Shown in pieces: positions 54,704-63,724 of a DNA stretch of 64,000 bases. This DNA comes from CAILZL01 sp963748005 (lineage in GTDB: Bacteria > Pseudomonadota > Gammaproteobacteria > Steroidobacterales > Steroidobacteraceae), in the NCBI GenBank assembly GCA_963748005.1, contig CAVVHH010000002.1, positions 372,001-436,000 on the forward strand, given 5' to 3'. The notes beneath the pieces are model-generated. The model was not told the origin of the DNA. It worked only from the letters and a program-made list of their open reading frames with translations, and did not search any database. Each line of letters starts with the position of its first letter. The stretch's first letter is position 1. The position numbers and the translations under genes were made by a program.

Positions 54704-55291
54704 CTAGTTCTGTTTGACGAACAGACCGATCAGGCCGGTTGCACCCTTGGAACGCGAAGGCCCGCTGGCCGGAACCAGCTTGGCCAGAAACTCCTCGCGC
54801 GTCAGTCCCTCTGGCAATTCTTTCGGATCGAGATCGGTTGCCACCACGACGAAGGTGTAGTGATGTGGCGGACCGGGAGGCGTGCAGGGACCCGAGTAGT
54901 GACCCACACCCTGCGTGCTCTTGCCGCCGATGTACTTGTCGGACGCTTTGCTCAATTCACCTTCAGCGAAGCTGGTGACCGTTGGCGCAATGCCGTACGC
55001 CACCATGTGGTGTACTCCTGCACCGCCGCGGCCTTCGGGATCCTCAATCAGGATCGCAAAGCTCTTGGTGCCTCCCGGAACATTGCTCCACGACAGCTGC
55101 GGCGACACATTTTCGCCGACACAGTTGGCATTCCCGGCAGTGTTATTGGAAACCTTCTTCGGCATCAGCTGACCGTCCTTGAAGGTGGTGGACGTCACTG
55201 TGAATGGGTCAGCAGCCACCGCAGTGCCCGCCAGGACGAGTGTCAGCGCGCTGGCGCCAAGCAGGTTACGAACAAGACGCATCGAAGACAT
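54704..55291 (-). CDS. Exported PEBP/YbhB-like protein
   Basis: A 195-residue protein with a signal peptide (LLGASALTLVLAGTAVAA) and the phosphatidylethanolamine-binding protein fold of bacterial YbhB/YbcL (Raf kinase inhibitor-like). Typical segments are NVSPQLSWSNVP, FAILIEDPEGRGG, VHHMVAYGI and GPCTPPGPPHHYTFVV. Function of the bacterial family is unclear; ligand binding or inhibition is proposed. ATG 55291 follows GGAGGGA. In the minus-strand cluster it lies between the GlcG-like gene and the amidohydrolase. Confidence 0.9.
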   Translation of the reverse strand: MSSMRLVRNLLGASALTLVLAGTAVAADPFTVTSTTFKDGQLMPKKVSNNTAGNANCVGENVSPQLSWSNVPGGTKSFAILIEDPEGRGGAGVHHMVAYGIAPTVTSFAEGELSKASDKYIGGKSTQGVGHYSGPCTPPGPPHHYTFVVVATDLDPKELPEGLTREEFLAKLVPASGPSRSKGATGLIGLFVKQN

Positions 55292-55361
55292 AAAATCCCT
55301 CCAGTTAAAGTGAGCTGAAAATCAGAAAGTAGCGCGTTAAGTCCAAGACGTTTTCCGCTGA

Positions 55362-55910
55362 CTATTTAGTACCTGATGAAACCTGAGGAGCCTCGGTAGT
55401 CGCCCACCCCAGCACCTTGACGCCCGCCAGAGCGCACGCGTCATTGAAATTGCCGGAGCCGCCCACGGAGATGGCGGCAACGAGTTTGCCATCCTTGTAA
55501 ATCGGCAGCGCACCACCCTGCAGCATGTAGCGTTCATCCTTGCCGTATTGTTCGGCAAACTGCTTGTCGGTTTCTGCGCGTGCCTGCAATACCTGGGTCG
55601 ATTGCTTGAAGGTCAGTGCCGTATTGGCCTTCCTGAGATTGTGGGCAATGCCGATGAACTTGGCATTGTCATCCGACAGCGCAATGCGCTGAAAACCCGT
55701 CGCATCGACTACCAGCACCGAAGTAGGCTGGCCGCGCTTGGCACAATCCGCCGCTGCCGCCTGCGCCATGCGAGTGGCATCTGCCAGCGTGATGCGATCC
55801 GGCGACGCCAACGACATGGGCTTGTTTTCTGCCTCCTCAGCGAATGCTGCGAGAGACGCAAGCAGCGCGACTGCGGCGATACCTGTGGCACAGCGATGCG
55901 GGACGATCAT
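55362..55910 (-). CDS. GlcG/HbpS-family protein, exported
   Basis: A 182-residue protein with a signal peptide (MIVPHRCATGIAAVALLASL) and a GlcG/HbpS domain: ITLADATRMAQAAAADCAKR, TSVLVVDATGFQRIALSDDN, GGALPIYKDGKLVAAISVGG and the end DACALAGVKVLGW. HbpS binds haem in streptomycetes; GlcG-like proteins are widespread near alcohol and glycolate oxidation genes with unknown role. ATG 55910 follows AAAGGAG; the upstream in-frame start at 55934 has no such site. Confidence 0.88.
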   Translation of the reverse strand: MIVPHRCATGIAAVALLASLAAFAEEAENKPMSLASPDRITLADATRMAQAAAADCAKRGQPTSVLVVDATGFQRIALSDDNAKFIGIAHNLRKANTALTFKQSTQVLQARAETDKQFAEQYGKDERYMLQGGALPIYKDGKLVAAISVGGSGNFNDACALAGVKVLGWATTEAPQVSSGTK

Positions 55911-56021
55911 GATTTGCTCCTTTGCGGTTGGCACGACACGTCATTTCAGCGTGAGCTCGTTGGCGGGCCCGATATCGGTACATCGGCCTGGTCTCGATGC
56001 GTCACTGTAGCGACGCTGCAT

Positions 56022-57011
56022 TTAATGCCCTGCCTTGATCTCTTCGTAGACATCACGAACGAAGGCATCGGCACCAATATGTCCCGGCAGCGCGCGCGCG
56101 GGCTGGTCTGCAGTAACTTTTGCAGCGACGACCTCATCCAGTGTTTTCCCCTGCGCAATCAGCGCGGTCACGCGATCACGGGTTATGAGCAACAAATCGC
56201 GCTGCGCCACCACCACCGAGCGATCAACCACCGATCCATGGCTGGTCACAATTTTGGTGCCAGGCCCGGCAAGGCCGATGAGCTTTGCGAGAGCATCGAG
56301 CATGCCCGGCAGCGTGCCACCATCCGGCCGGCCAATGCTCGGGAATTCATGCGCGCGCAGTACGTCTCCCGCAATGATGACGTCAGGGCCCGGAAAATAC
56401 ATCAGCGCATCGCCGTCGGTGTGCGCGCGCGGCACCGCGATGAGCTGGATGTCCTGGTCTCCGAAATGCAGCGTCATGTTGCTGGCATAGGTAAGTTTGG
56501 GCAATGCAGCGTCCGGCGCTGGCGGCCGTGCCTGGCGCGCCTGGCGTCCCTCAAGTGCTGCAGCTCCGGCCGGCACTTTCGGATGCAGCATGGTGTCACG
56601 CACCTGCTCACGCGCAACGATGGTCGCACCCAGTTTGCCGAAATATTCATTACCGGCGACTTCATCGACATGCGCATGCGTGTTGAGCACGTAGCGAATG
56701 GGCTGCGCACTCAGCTTCCTGATCGCCGCTTCGACTTTCGCAGTCAGTGGCGCCACACCCGTATCGACCATGACCACGCCGGCAGGACTGGTCAGTACGC
56801 TGATCGAACCACCATGCACCTCGGACTCGTCGATGACGTAGAAATTATCGGCAATCTTGATCGGCTTGATTTCAACCTTGCTGAAGTCATAGGCAGCCTG
56901 AGCGTGCGCCAGCGACGTGAACAAGGCGCAGGCGCCGATGCACAGCAGCGATGGCAACCGCTTCGGAGCCACATGGTGCCGCAAAGATAACTGGGTGATT
57001 GGCTTGTGCAT
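56022..57011 (-). CDS. Exported MBL-fold protein, copy 2 (HxHxDE variant)
   Basis: A 329-residue paralogue of the MBL protein at 47102-48055 with the same signal-peptide tail (GACALFTSLAHAQ). The metal motif is THAHVDE: His112, His114 and Asp116 are kept, but the next residue, normally His and a metal-2 ligand, is Glu117. Downstream ligands remain (RAHTDGDALMYF, IAGDVLRAHEF, TSHGSVV). An insert rich in Arg/Ala/Pro follows the HPK segment. Probably one site is changed or uses Glu as ligand. ATG 57011 is chosen because it begins the signal peptide. Confidence 0.85.
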   Translation of the reverse strand: MHKPITQLSLRHHVAPKRLPSLLCIGACALFTSLAHAQAAYDFSKVEIKPIKIADNFYVIDESEVHGGSISVLTSPAGVVMVDTGVAPLTAKVEAAIRKLSAQPIRYVLNTHAHVDEVAGNEYFGKLGATIVAREQVRDTMLHPKVPAGAAALEGRQARQARPPAPDAALPKLTYASNMTLHFGDQDIQLIAVPRAHTDGDALMYFPGPDVIIAGDVLRAHEFPSIGRPDGGTLPGMLDALAKLIGLAGPGTKIVTSHGSVVDRSVVVAQRDLLLITRDRVTALIAQGKTLDEVVAAKVTADQPARALPGHIGADAFVRDVYEEIKAGH

Positions 57012-57066
57012 GACGCTTGATGACTCCGGCCTGAAAACAATGCTGAAAAAATTGAAACACGCAGAT

Positions 57067-58029
57067 CTACTGTGCCGCTTTGACTTCGGCATAAACATCG
57101 CGCACGAAATGCTCCGATGAGATATGCGCCGTCGCAGCCTGTACATTCAGGTCAGCGGTGATGTTCGCGGCAATAACCTCATCCACACTCTTCCCCTGCG
57201 CGATCAGCGCGGTCACACGATCGCGCGATGCCAGCAGGAAATCACGCTGCGCGATCACCACCGAACGTCCCACTACTTCACCATGACTGGTGACGATGCG
57301 GGTTTCAGGCCCGGCAAGACCGATGAGTCTGGCCAGGGCATCAAGCATTCCCGGCAGTGTCCCGCCACTGGGCCGATTGATGCTCGGGTATTCATTCGCG
57401 CGCAGGACATCGCCCGCCACAATAATGTCGAGGTCGGGAAAATGGATCAGCGTATCGCCGTCGGTATGTGCGGGCGGCGCCGCGATGAGCCGAATTTCCT
57501 GGTCATTGAAATGCAAGCTCATGTTGCCGGCATAGGTGAGCGCAGGCACGGCAGCAGCGGGAGCGGGTTTGCGTGGCAGGCCATCAGCCAGCGGCCGGGG
57601 ATGCAGCAGGTTGTAACGCACCGATTCGCGCGCGATGACGGTGGCGCCGAGCCGGCCGAAATGTTCATTGCCATCCGTCTCATCACCATGTACGTGTGTA
57701 TTGATCACGTAGCGTATGGGTTGCGAACTCAGCTTGTTGATCGCCGCCTGAACTTTCGGCGCCAGGGGTTTTACCCCGGTGTCCACCATCAGCACACCGT
57801 CCCGGCCGGTCAGCACACTGATCGAACCGCCAGCCGCCTCGGACTCGTCGATGACATAAAAATCATCGGCAAGTTTTTTTGGCTTGATTTCAACCTTGCT
57901 GAAATCCTGTGCAGCCTGAGCGTGTGTCAGCGACGCAAACAATGCGCAAGCAATACCACAACACAGCACTGACACGCGCTGCCAGTCAGCGCCTCGTCGC
58001 ACAGAAAATTCGGGGATCATAGTGCGCAT
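57067..58029 (-). CDS. Exported MBL-fold protein, copy 3 (HxHxDE variant)
   Basis: A 320-residue paralogue of copies 1 and 2. The motif is THVHGDE (His112, His114, Asp116, Glu117), again with Glu in place of the fourth ligand. Other ligand regions are PAHTDGDTLIHF, VAGDVLRANEYPS and TSHGEVV. Full-length similarity with copy 2 indicates a tandem duplication after the His-to-Glu change. ATG 58029 lies seven bases after the esterase stop, so the two genes are in one operon; ATG 58020 is also possible. Confidence 0.85.
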   Translation of the reverse strand: MRTMIPEFSVRRGADWQRVSVLCCGIACALFASLTHAQAAQDFSKVEIKPKKLADDFYVIDESEAAGGSISVLTGRDGVLMVDTGVKPLAPKVQAAINKLSSQPIRYVINTHVHGDETDGNEHFGRLGATVIARESVRYNLLHPRPLADGLPRKPAPAAAVPALTYAGNMSLHFNDQEIRLIAAPPAHTDGDTLIHFPDLDIIVAGDVLRANEYPSINRPSGGTLPGMLDALARLIGLAGPETRIVTSHGEVVGRSVVIAQRDFLLASRDRVTALIAQGKSVDEVIAANITADLNVQAATAHISSEHFVRDVYAEVKAAQ

Positions 58030-58036
58030 GACAAAA

Positions 58037-59335
58037 CTATTTAGCCGGCTTGAACAGCAGGGCTGAAAAATCCTGGAGGTCCTGGCGCCAGAAGGCCCAT
58101 TCGTGACCATATCCGGGACGTTCCATCCACGTAACCTTGACGCCCTTGTCTTCAAACACCTTCCTGCCGGCCTGCTCTTCTTCAAGCAGGCCCTCGGCCC
58201 CGCCCACGGATAGATACAGCAGGTGCAAACGCTTGTTCAGATCGGGACCCAGCACCGGAAAGTATTCAGCGAACCAGTGGGGATCGATGGACACGCCGAG
58301 ATCGGGTCCGCGGCGGCTGTCGGCGTCGGGTGGCAACGGGATGGTGATGTAGGCGCCCGGAATGCGCGCCAGCGCCGGACTGAACAGGCCAATCCAGGAG
58401 AATGCATCCACGTGTCGAAGGCCGGTGATGGCTGCCTGCGCGCCGCCCGCTGACGTTCCGGCGACCGCGCGATAGTCCCGATTGGCGAGGGTGCGGAAAT
58501 GCTTGTCCATGAAGGGAATCAGATCGCGGGCGACGCTTTCGGCATACAGATCGGCCGGTGGCTGAGGTTGCCCGGAAGCCGCGGCTGCGGGCCGCGCGGT
58601 GGCATCACTGGGCGCCAATGATGCATTGATGTTGAAGCTGGGCATGACCACGATCATCGGCACGGTCTTGCCCTGCGCGATGAGGTTATCGAGTATTTGC
58701 GTTGCGCGCCCCTGCACGGACCAGGTCAATTCGTTCTCGCCGCCGCCATGATAGAGATACAGAACCGGGTAACGCTTCGTTCCCGTTTCATAACCCGGCG
58801 GCGTATAGACCACCACGCGTCGCTGCAGGTTGTTGAACTGGCTCAACGTGGGCGACGCATACCAGACCTGGCTGACGCGCCCGTGTGGCACATCGTTCAC
58901 CAGGTAATTGTTAGAAATGGGACCCGGAACAATCAGCCAGTTGGTCGTGTTGCTGGCAGTGGAACTGACACTGACATGAACATTCTGGGGATCGAGGAAG
59001 CGGACGCCATCGATATCGAAGGCATAGTTGTAGAGATCGGGCTTCAGCGGCCCCACCGTCACTGACCAATTGCCCTTGTCGTCCCTGGTCAGGGCCGTGT
59101 CCTTGCGGCCGCCGTGAAAATTGGCGACGAATGGGTAGTCACCGCTCAGCTTCACACTCGCCGCATTGGGAGCACGCAGGTTGAAGGTCGCCCTGCCATC
59201 AGGCAGTACGACGGGAGACGGTGCAACCAGCGGTGGCGCCTGGTTCGGGGGATTTGCTGGCTGATTCACCTGCGCCATCGCCAGCGCACTGAAAAGAAGT
59301 GTAAAGAGGGCCACGAAAGCGCCTTTTCTTATCAT
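58037..59335 (-). CDS. Exported esterase (Fes/feruloyl-esterase-like)
   Basis: A 432-residue protein. A signal peptide (MIRKGAFVALFTLLFSALAM) is followed by a Pro-rich stretch, an early-set beta domain (about 45-125, RATFNLRAPNAASVKLSGDY) and an alpha/beta hydrolase domain. The nucleophile is Ser295 in GTSAGG, and the final His is in ERPGYGHEWAFW. The layout matches enterochelin esterase-like and XynZ-type feruloyl esterases. It is the first gene of the minus-strand row ending in the HiPIP and could release the substrate for the exported MBL and amidohydrolase proteins (inference). Confidence 0.88.
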   Translation of the reverse strand: MIRKGAFVALFTLLFSALAMAQVNQPANPPNQAPPLVAPSPVVLPDGRATFNLRAPNAASVKLSGDYPFVANFHGGRKDTALTRDDKGNWSVTVGPLKPDLYNYAFDIDGVRFLDPQNVHVSVSSTASNTTNWLIVPGPISNNYLVNDVPHGRVSQVWYASPTLSQFNNLQRRVVVYTPPGYETGTKRYPVLYLYHGGGENELTWSVQGRATQILDNLIAQGKTVPMIVVMPSFNINASLAPSDATARPAAAASGQPQPPADLYAESVARDLIPFMDKHFRTLANRDYRAVAGTSAGGAQAAITGLRHVDAFSWIGLFSPALARIPGAYITIPLPPDADSRRGPDLGVSIDPHWFAEYFPVLGPDLNKRLHLLYLSVGGAEGLLEEEQAGRKVFEDKGVKVTWMERPGYGHEWAFWRQDLQDFSALLFKPAK

Positions 59336-59780
59336 CCGACATTCCCCCTTTCCAGATGCATTTCGTCTATCTGTATCGTTCTGGTGTCGCGACAGGAAAA
59401 GCCCGCAGCCCGGGCGAATATACGCGCAACGCGCGATGCACAGAGCAGAAAGATTTTATACGGCGGCCTTCAAACCTGATACCCCAGGACCAACGCACTG
59501 AATGTGAATAAATGTCAGACAGAAACACCGCCGCAAATTGATCACTACGAACTGAATCTGGAGCAGGGTTTGCACATCCACCAAGTTGTCCCGACAACGG
59601 CAGGGCGATCATGGGTACCTGCGTCGCTGTACTCAGTCCTGGGATCAGATCGCAGTCGTTAGACTGGGCACACAGGCATATAATCGGGGCTGACTTTGCA
59701 AGAAACCAGCAGTCGGGAACGATGGGTGATCGCAAGCAACACCGCAACCCACTGAATGGACCACACACCGGGGATATTCG
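59336..59780. other. Divergent intergenic region between esterase and DUF6152 copy 2
   Basis: A 445-base gap that must hold promoters for both directions. No gene is seen. The best promoter-like element is a perfect TATAAT at 59679-59684. Confidence 0.45.
59679..59684 (+). promoter_or_regulatory. Candidate -10 element for DUF6152 copy 2
   Basis: TATAAT lies 96 bases before the ATG at 59781. A TTAGAC hexamer at 59659-59664 is only 14 bases away, shorter than the usual 17, so the promoter call is tentative. Confidence 0.35.
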
Positions 59781-60203
59781 ATGCACATACTAAAGTTACT
59801 GCCAGCTGCAGCAGTGGCACTGGCTGCCGTAGCGACTCAATCGGCTTTCGCGCACCACTCTTATGCCATGTTCGATATGGACAAGAACGTGACCCTGGAA
59901 GGCACGGTGAAGGAAGTCCAGTGGACCAACCCGCACATCTGGATTCAGGTGATGGTGAAGGATGCCGCTACCGGTCAGGAAGTGGAATGGTCAATTGAAG
60001 GCGCCAGCCCGAACATGCTGACCCGCGCCGGATGGAGTCGTAATGCGCTCAAGGCCGGTGACAAGACAGTGATGGTGGTGCACCCGGTGCGGAGCGGTGG
60101 CAACGGTTATAGCGGCTCTCTGGCATCGGCAACGGTCAATGGTCAGCGAATTTTTGGTGGCCAGGTCACCACCACTCCCGGTCCTGGCGGGGAGGCAAAG
60201 TGA
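59781..60203 (+). CDS. DUF6152 family secreted protein, copy 2
   Basis: A 140-residue paralogue of the protein at 43867-44262. The signal peptide ends before HHSYAMFDMDKNVTLEGTVK; then VQWTNPHIWIQVMVKD, EWSIEGASPNMLTRAGWSRN and LKAGDKTVMVVHPVRSG follow. It keeps the double His at the mature N-terminus. It overlaps the next gene as ATGA at 60200-60203. RBS GGGGAT precedes the ATG. Confidence 0.9.
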   Translation: MHILKLLPAAAVALAAVATQSAFAHHSYAMFDMDKNVTLEGTVKEVQWTNPHIWIQVMVKDAATGQEVEWSIEGASPNMLTRAGWSRNALKAGDKTVMVVHPVRSGGNGYSGSLASATVNGQRIFGGQVTTTPGPGGEAK

Positions 60204-60964
60204 TGGATTACATGAAACGTTTTCGGCTGCTGTTGAGCAGCGGCATCACTGCCACGCTCATCTGTTTGTCCTGCACGCCGTCGTTTGCACAATCATCGGC
60301 AGCCGCGGCCGCAAAACCTTCAGGCCCGGGCAGTCTCAATGGCATGTGGACCACCGTCGGCTACAAAGGCTCGCAACGTAACTCGCCGCGCGAACGGGTC
60401 GTGAAGACGATCGACGGCAAATGGCCGCCTTTGCAACCCTGGGCAGCGGATCTGCTCGAGGAGCGCATCAAGATGACCACCGAAAAAGGGGTGCCATTCA
60501 CCAACACGCTGATGCAATGCCTTCCCGGTGGCGTGCCCGAGATGACTTTCGGCTCGCCCTACCCGACACAGATCATCGAGTCACCCGGACAGGTGACGAT
60601 TCTGTACGAAATGTACAACCACTATCGCGTGATCTACATGAACGAAAAGCATCCCGCCGATCCGGAGCCAACCTACATGGGCCACTCCATTGGCCACTGG
60701 GAAGGCGACACGCTGGTCGTTGACACGGTCGGGCTGACGGACCGGACCACCATCGATGAGATCGGCATGCCACACAGCGAAAATCTGCACGTCATCGAGC
60801 GCTATCGTCGCGTTGACAAGGACACGCTGGAGATCATCGTCACCCTCGACGACCCCAAGACGTTCACACAACCCTGGGACACCAGGGTAATCAACAAAGC
60901 TGGCGGGCCGGGCATGAAGTTCATCGAGTTCATCTGCGAGAACAATCGCAACGCCCGCGAATAA
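60200..60964 (+). CDS. Secreted protein of unknown function, partner of DUF6152 copy 2
   Basis: A 254-residue protein with a signal peptide (FRLLLSSGITATLICLSC). It shares with the protein at 44267-45100 the blocks LNGMWTTVG, YMGHSIGHWEGDTLVVDTVG, ENLHVIERYRRVDKDTLEI and VTLDDPKTFTQPWD. The GHSxGxWxGDTLVV block is the best signature. Function unknown. Translational overlap with DUF6152 copy 2 suggests the two proteins act together. An ATG four codons on (MKRFRLL) is an alternative start. Confidence 0.82.
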   Translation: MMDYMKRFRLLLSSGITATLICLSCTPSFAQSSAAAAAKPSGPGSLNGMWTTVGYKGSQRNSPRERVVKTIDGKWPPLQPWAADLLEERIKMTTEKGVPFTNTLMQCLPGGVPEMTFGSPYPTQIIESPGQVTILYEMYNHYRVIYMNEKHPADPEPTYMGHSIGHWEGDTLVVDTVGLTDRTTIDEIGMPHSENLHVIERYRRVDKDTLEIIVTLDDPKTFTQPWDTRVINKAGGPGMKFIEFICENNRNARE

Positions 60965-60985
60965 AGCAACTACATGCAATGCATT

Positions 60986-61011
60986 CGACAACACTGTCAA
61001 CGGTGCTGTCG
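60986..61011. terminator. Imperfect hairpin between convergent genes
   Basis: CGACAACACT pairs with GGTGCTGTCG around GTCAAC with one mismatch and one G-T pair. It lies between the convergent stops at 60964 and 61022 and may end either message; no T-run is seen. Confidence 0.3.
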
Positions 61012-61021
61012 ACAGAAATTT

Positions 61022-62863
61022 CTAGGATCGTCGCGTCAGTTTCGATGCCGGTATGTACAGCGGCTGCGAGTCTTCCCACAGGCTGTCGGTCAACACGCGT
61101 TTGTTTGAACCATCCACGTTCATGATCCATATCTGGCCATACGGCTGAAAATTGTTGTCGTACAGCGGTGCCTCTTCCTTGAACCCGTAGTAGCCGCTAT
61201 TCCACAGAATGCGGCCATCCGCTGTCCACACCGCGTGTGCGTCATTCGTGCCTGAAGTGGTCAGACGGCGCAGCTCGCTGCCATCGGGACGAATGGTGAA
61301 GATGTCGAAATTGCCATCCGCAAGTCTGCGGGTAAATACGATGCGCCGGCCATCGGGAGACCAGTCCGGCACATTGTCGTACTCATTGGTCAGCACACGC
61401 ACCGACCGGTCCTCGAGGTTGAGAATTCTCAATCCACCCTGTTCGCCGTTGCCCCACACGCGAAACACGACCTGTTTGCCATCCGGCGCACAGCTCGGAA
61501 AACCGGCGTTCTGTGGGCCATTGGTGAGTGCTTCAGCGCCACTGCCATCGCGACGCACGCGCATGATCCTGGCCGGACTGGTGGGGCGGTTCTGGAACCA
61601 TTGCCCATAACCGAACACAATCCACTGGCCATCCGGCGACCAGCTTGGGCGGAACGCCAGTCCCTTGTCTCCGGCATCAAACACTCTCAGCCGGTTTGAA
61701 CCATCGGGATCCATGATCGCGATGGATGAGTTTTGCGATTGCTCCGTGACCGCGAGCTTGCCGTCGTTCGACAGCGTCGGAAACGAATCGGTGAAACGAT
61801 ATTCATGGTCTGGATCCCAGCTGTACAGCAGTTCGTTCTGCGGCAGAACCTTGAAATCCAGTTTCTCGTAAATCACTTTCTGCCCATCCGCCGACCACGC
61901 CGGCGAACGCAACCTGGTTGTGACAGTCATTCTGCCGGAAATAAAAGCCAGCCCCTCCTCCGGGCCACCTTTCACGCAGTAGCCGATTTCCGCTGTGGTC
62001 AGAAACTGCGGATGGAGTTTCAGACCAACGCCCGCGGTGTGCTCGATTCGCTCGCCCGTTGCCACATCCACCGAAACGATCTGCGAGGTCGCCTTCTTCG
62101 GGAAGCGGGTCACCCGGGCATAAAAGGTGTCCTCAACCGACATTTCATAGAACACGATGCGCCTGCCGTCTGGAGACCATTTCGGCGAGCCCAGACAATA
62201 TTCCGGTCGCGAGGCAATGGTGCGCAGGCCCGAGCCATCCGCACGCATCACGTAAATGCTGAGCATCTGTGTATGTTCCCAACCGCCATCTGTTTCATGG
62301 CCGCGCCATTCCGTGTTGCGGTCGGATGAAAAGGCCAGCCACTGGCCATCCGGCGACCAGGCGGGACGGAAAAAGCCACTGGGCCTGGACAGATCACCCT
62401 GAATCCCTGGATGACCGGTCACATTGCGCAACTTGCCGCTCTTGAGGTCCAGGATCCAGATGTTGGCCCGGTAACCATCGCGGGAGGAGACGAACGCGAT
62501 GCGCGCGCCATCCGGAGAAAAACAGGCCGCGTCGTCCGTGCCGGCAAGATCGGTCAGGCGCCGCACACCACTGCCGTCGGCACGCGCCACGTACAGATCA
62601 GTTTGTCCGCGGCCGGCGCGTTCGGAAGAGAACACGATGGTCTGGCCATCGGCCGACCAGGTAGCATGGTAGTCAAGCGTTGACCCAACCATGAGTTTGC
62701 GCTCGCCCGAACCGTCAGCGTTGGCGACATAGAGTTCGGCTGCCGCCGGTCCAAGGCGTTGCATCAGCATGACGCCCTTTGCGGCTGCAGCCATGCTGCG
62801 CATACCAACGGCGCCCAGCAGCAGCGCCGACGGGATCGCCTGCAGAAGGTGCCGTCGATTCAT
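61022..62863 (-). CDS. PD40/TolB-like beta-propeller protein, Tat-exported, copy 2
   Basis: A 613-residue paralogue of the protein at 45152-46999. It starts MNRRHLLQAIPSALLLGAVG (twin-arginine type) after GGGGGAT. PD40 blades include WSPDGQWLAFSSDRNTEWRG, identical in wording to the other copy, WSPDGRRIVFYEM, WSADGQKVIYEKL and WSPDGRRIVFTRRL. Here it faces the DUF6152/partner pair from the opposite strand, whereas in copy 1 all three genes run in one direction. No peptidase domain follows the propeller. Confidence 0.85.
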   Translation of the reverse strand: MNRRHLLQAIPSALLLGAVGMRSMAAAAKGVMLMQRLGPAAAELYVANADGSGERKLMVGSTLDYHATWSADGQTIVFSSERAGRGQTDLYVARADGSGVRRLTDLAGTDDAACFSPDGARIAFVSSRDGYRANIWILDLKSGKLRNVTGHPGIQGDLSRPSGFFRPAWSPDGQWLAFSSDRNTEWRGHETDGGWEHTQMLSIYVMRADGSGLRTIASRPEYCLGSPKWSPDGRRIVFYEMSVEDTFYARVTRFPKKATSQIVSVDVATGERIEHTAGVGLKLHPQFLTTAEIGYCVKGGPEEGLAFISGRMTVTTRLRSPAWSADGQKVIYEKLDFKVLPQNELLYSWDPDHEYRFTDSFPTLSNDGKLAVTEQSQNSSIAIMDPDGSNRLRVFDAGDKGLAFRPSWSPDGQWIVFGYGQWFQNRPTSPARIMRVRRDGSGAEALTNGPQNAGFPSCAPDGKQVVFRVWGNGEQGGLRILNLEDRSVRVLTNEYDNVPDWSPDGRRIVFTRRLADGNFDIFTIRPDGSELRRLTTSGTNDAHAVWTADGRILWNSGYYGFKEEAPLYDNNFQPYGQIWIMNVDGSNKRVLTDSLWEDSQPLYIPASKLTRRS

Positions 62864-63084
62864 ATCCCCCACTTCCTTATTGATTGCCACTGCGCTTATC
62901 AGCGCCGGTTACGACCACAGCTTGCAACATGTGGCCATGAGTGTGCAATCACAGTACTCTGGCAGTTGCAGTCGGCTGTTTTCCGCTTCCGATGGACCCA
63001 TGTCGTGTTTCGGGGTAAGTTGGTCGCGCTTGTTTAGCGTTCGCTCTGCTAGATCAATCAACTATACAAATCAGGAGAGGGCAT

Positions 63085-63483
63085 ATGACGGCGTTCAATG
63101 TAGTGCGTTTCAAGGTCAAAGCGGGTAACGAACAGAAATTCATCGATGCCCACCGCAATCTCAAACGCGATTTCAAGGGTTTTCTGGGCGGCAACCTGAT
63201 CAGGACTGGTGATCAGACCTTCTGCATGGTGGGCGAATGGCGCAATTTCAAGGCGATTGTCGCAGCGCGCCCGCAGATGATCGGCGTGCTGGATTCCGTG
63301 CGTGATCTGCTGGAGGACCTGGGCGGCGATCTGGGCGTCACTGACCCGGTGTCAGGCGACGTGGTGGTAAAGCTGCGCGCTCCGGCAAAGGCGAAACCAA
63401 AGGCCAAGAAAAAAATCAAAGCCAAGGCGAAAGCCAGGAGCAAAGCGAAGCGCCCCGCCAAACGCGCAGCCAAGAAGCGCTAG
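63085..63483 (+). CDS. Small ABM-like protein with histone-H1-like basic tail
   Basis: A 132-residue protein. Residues 1-96 look like a dimeric alpha/beta-barrel (antibiotic biosynthesis monooxygenase-like) domain, FNVVRFKVKAGNEQKFIDAH and TFCMVGEWRNFKAIVAA. Residues 101-132 are a Lys/Ala tail in which 18 of 32 residues are Lys or Arg, like histone H1 or AlgP tails. Such tails bind nucleic acid or polyanions. The ABM assignment is by general pattern and is moderate. ATG follows AGGAGAGGG, a strong site. Genes on either side are unrelated. Confidence 0.7.
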   Translation: MTAFNVVRFKVKAGNEQKFIDAHRNLKRDFKGFLGGNLIRTGDQTFCMVGEWRNFKAIVAARPQMIGVLDSVRDLLEDLGGDLGVTDPVSGDVVVKLRAPAKAKPKAKKKIKAKAKARSKAKRPAKRAAKKR

Positions 63484-63513
63484 CAGTCATTCACATCTGC
63501 AGGCGTTCTTGCT

Positions 63514-63541
63514 GGCCGGCCGCGCAATGTGCGGGCCGGCC
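63514..63541. terminator. GC-rich hairpin after the ABM-like gene
   Basis: GGCCGGCC and GGCCGGCC, joined through GCGCA/TGCG-type pairing with one bulge, form a strong stem about 30 bases past the stop. There is no T-run, so it may be a factor-assisted end. Confidence 0.4.
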
Positions 63542-63724
63542 GTCGACCCATACAAAAAGTACCTCCGCACGTTACTCTGGCTGCAACGGTCTTGAAGCAC
63601 GGTGGGCCTGGATCGATATCGAGCGAGTATTGATGGCCGGACATTATTACTGCAGGAACAACCTATACTCCGTCCGCCCCTGTAGTCACCACGAGTTCTG
63701 GTCGTCCGAACTAACAACATCGTC

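Noticed and set aside
55548..56990. A 480-codon plus-strand open frame across the GlcG-like and MBL genes
   Set aside because: It spans two real minus-strand genes and their gap and shows no domain or start signal.
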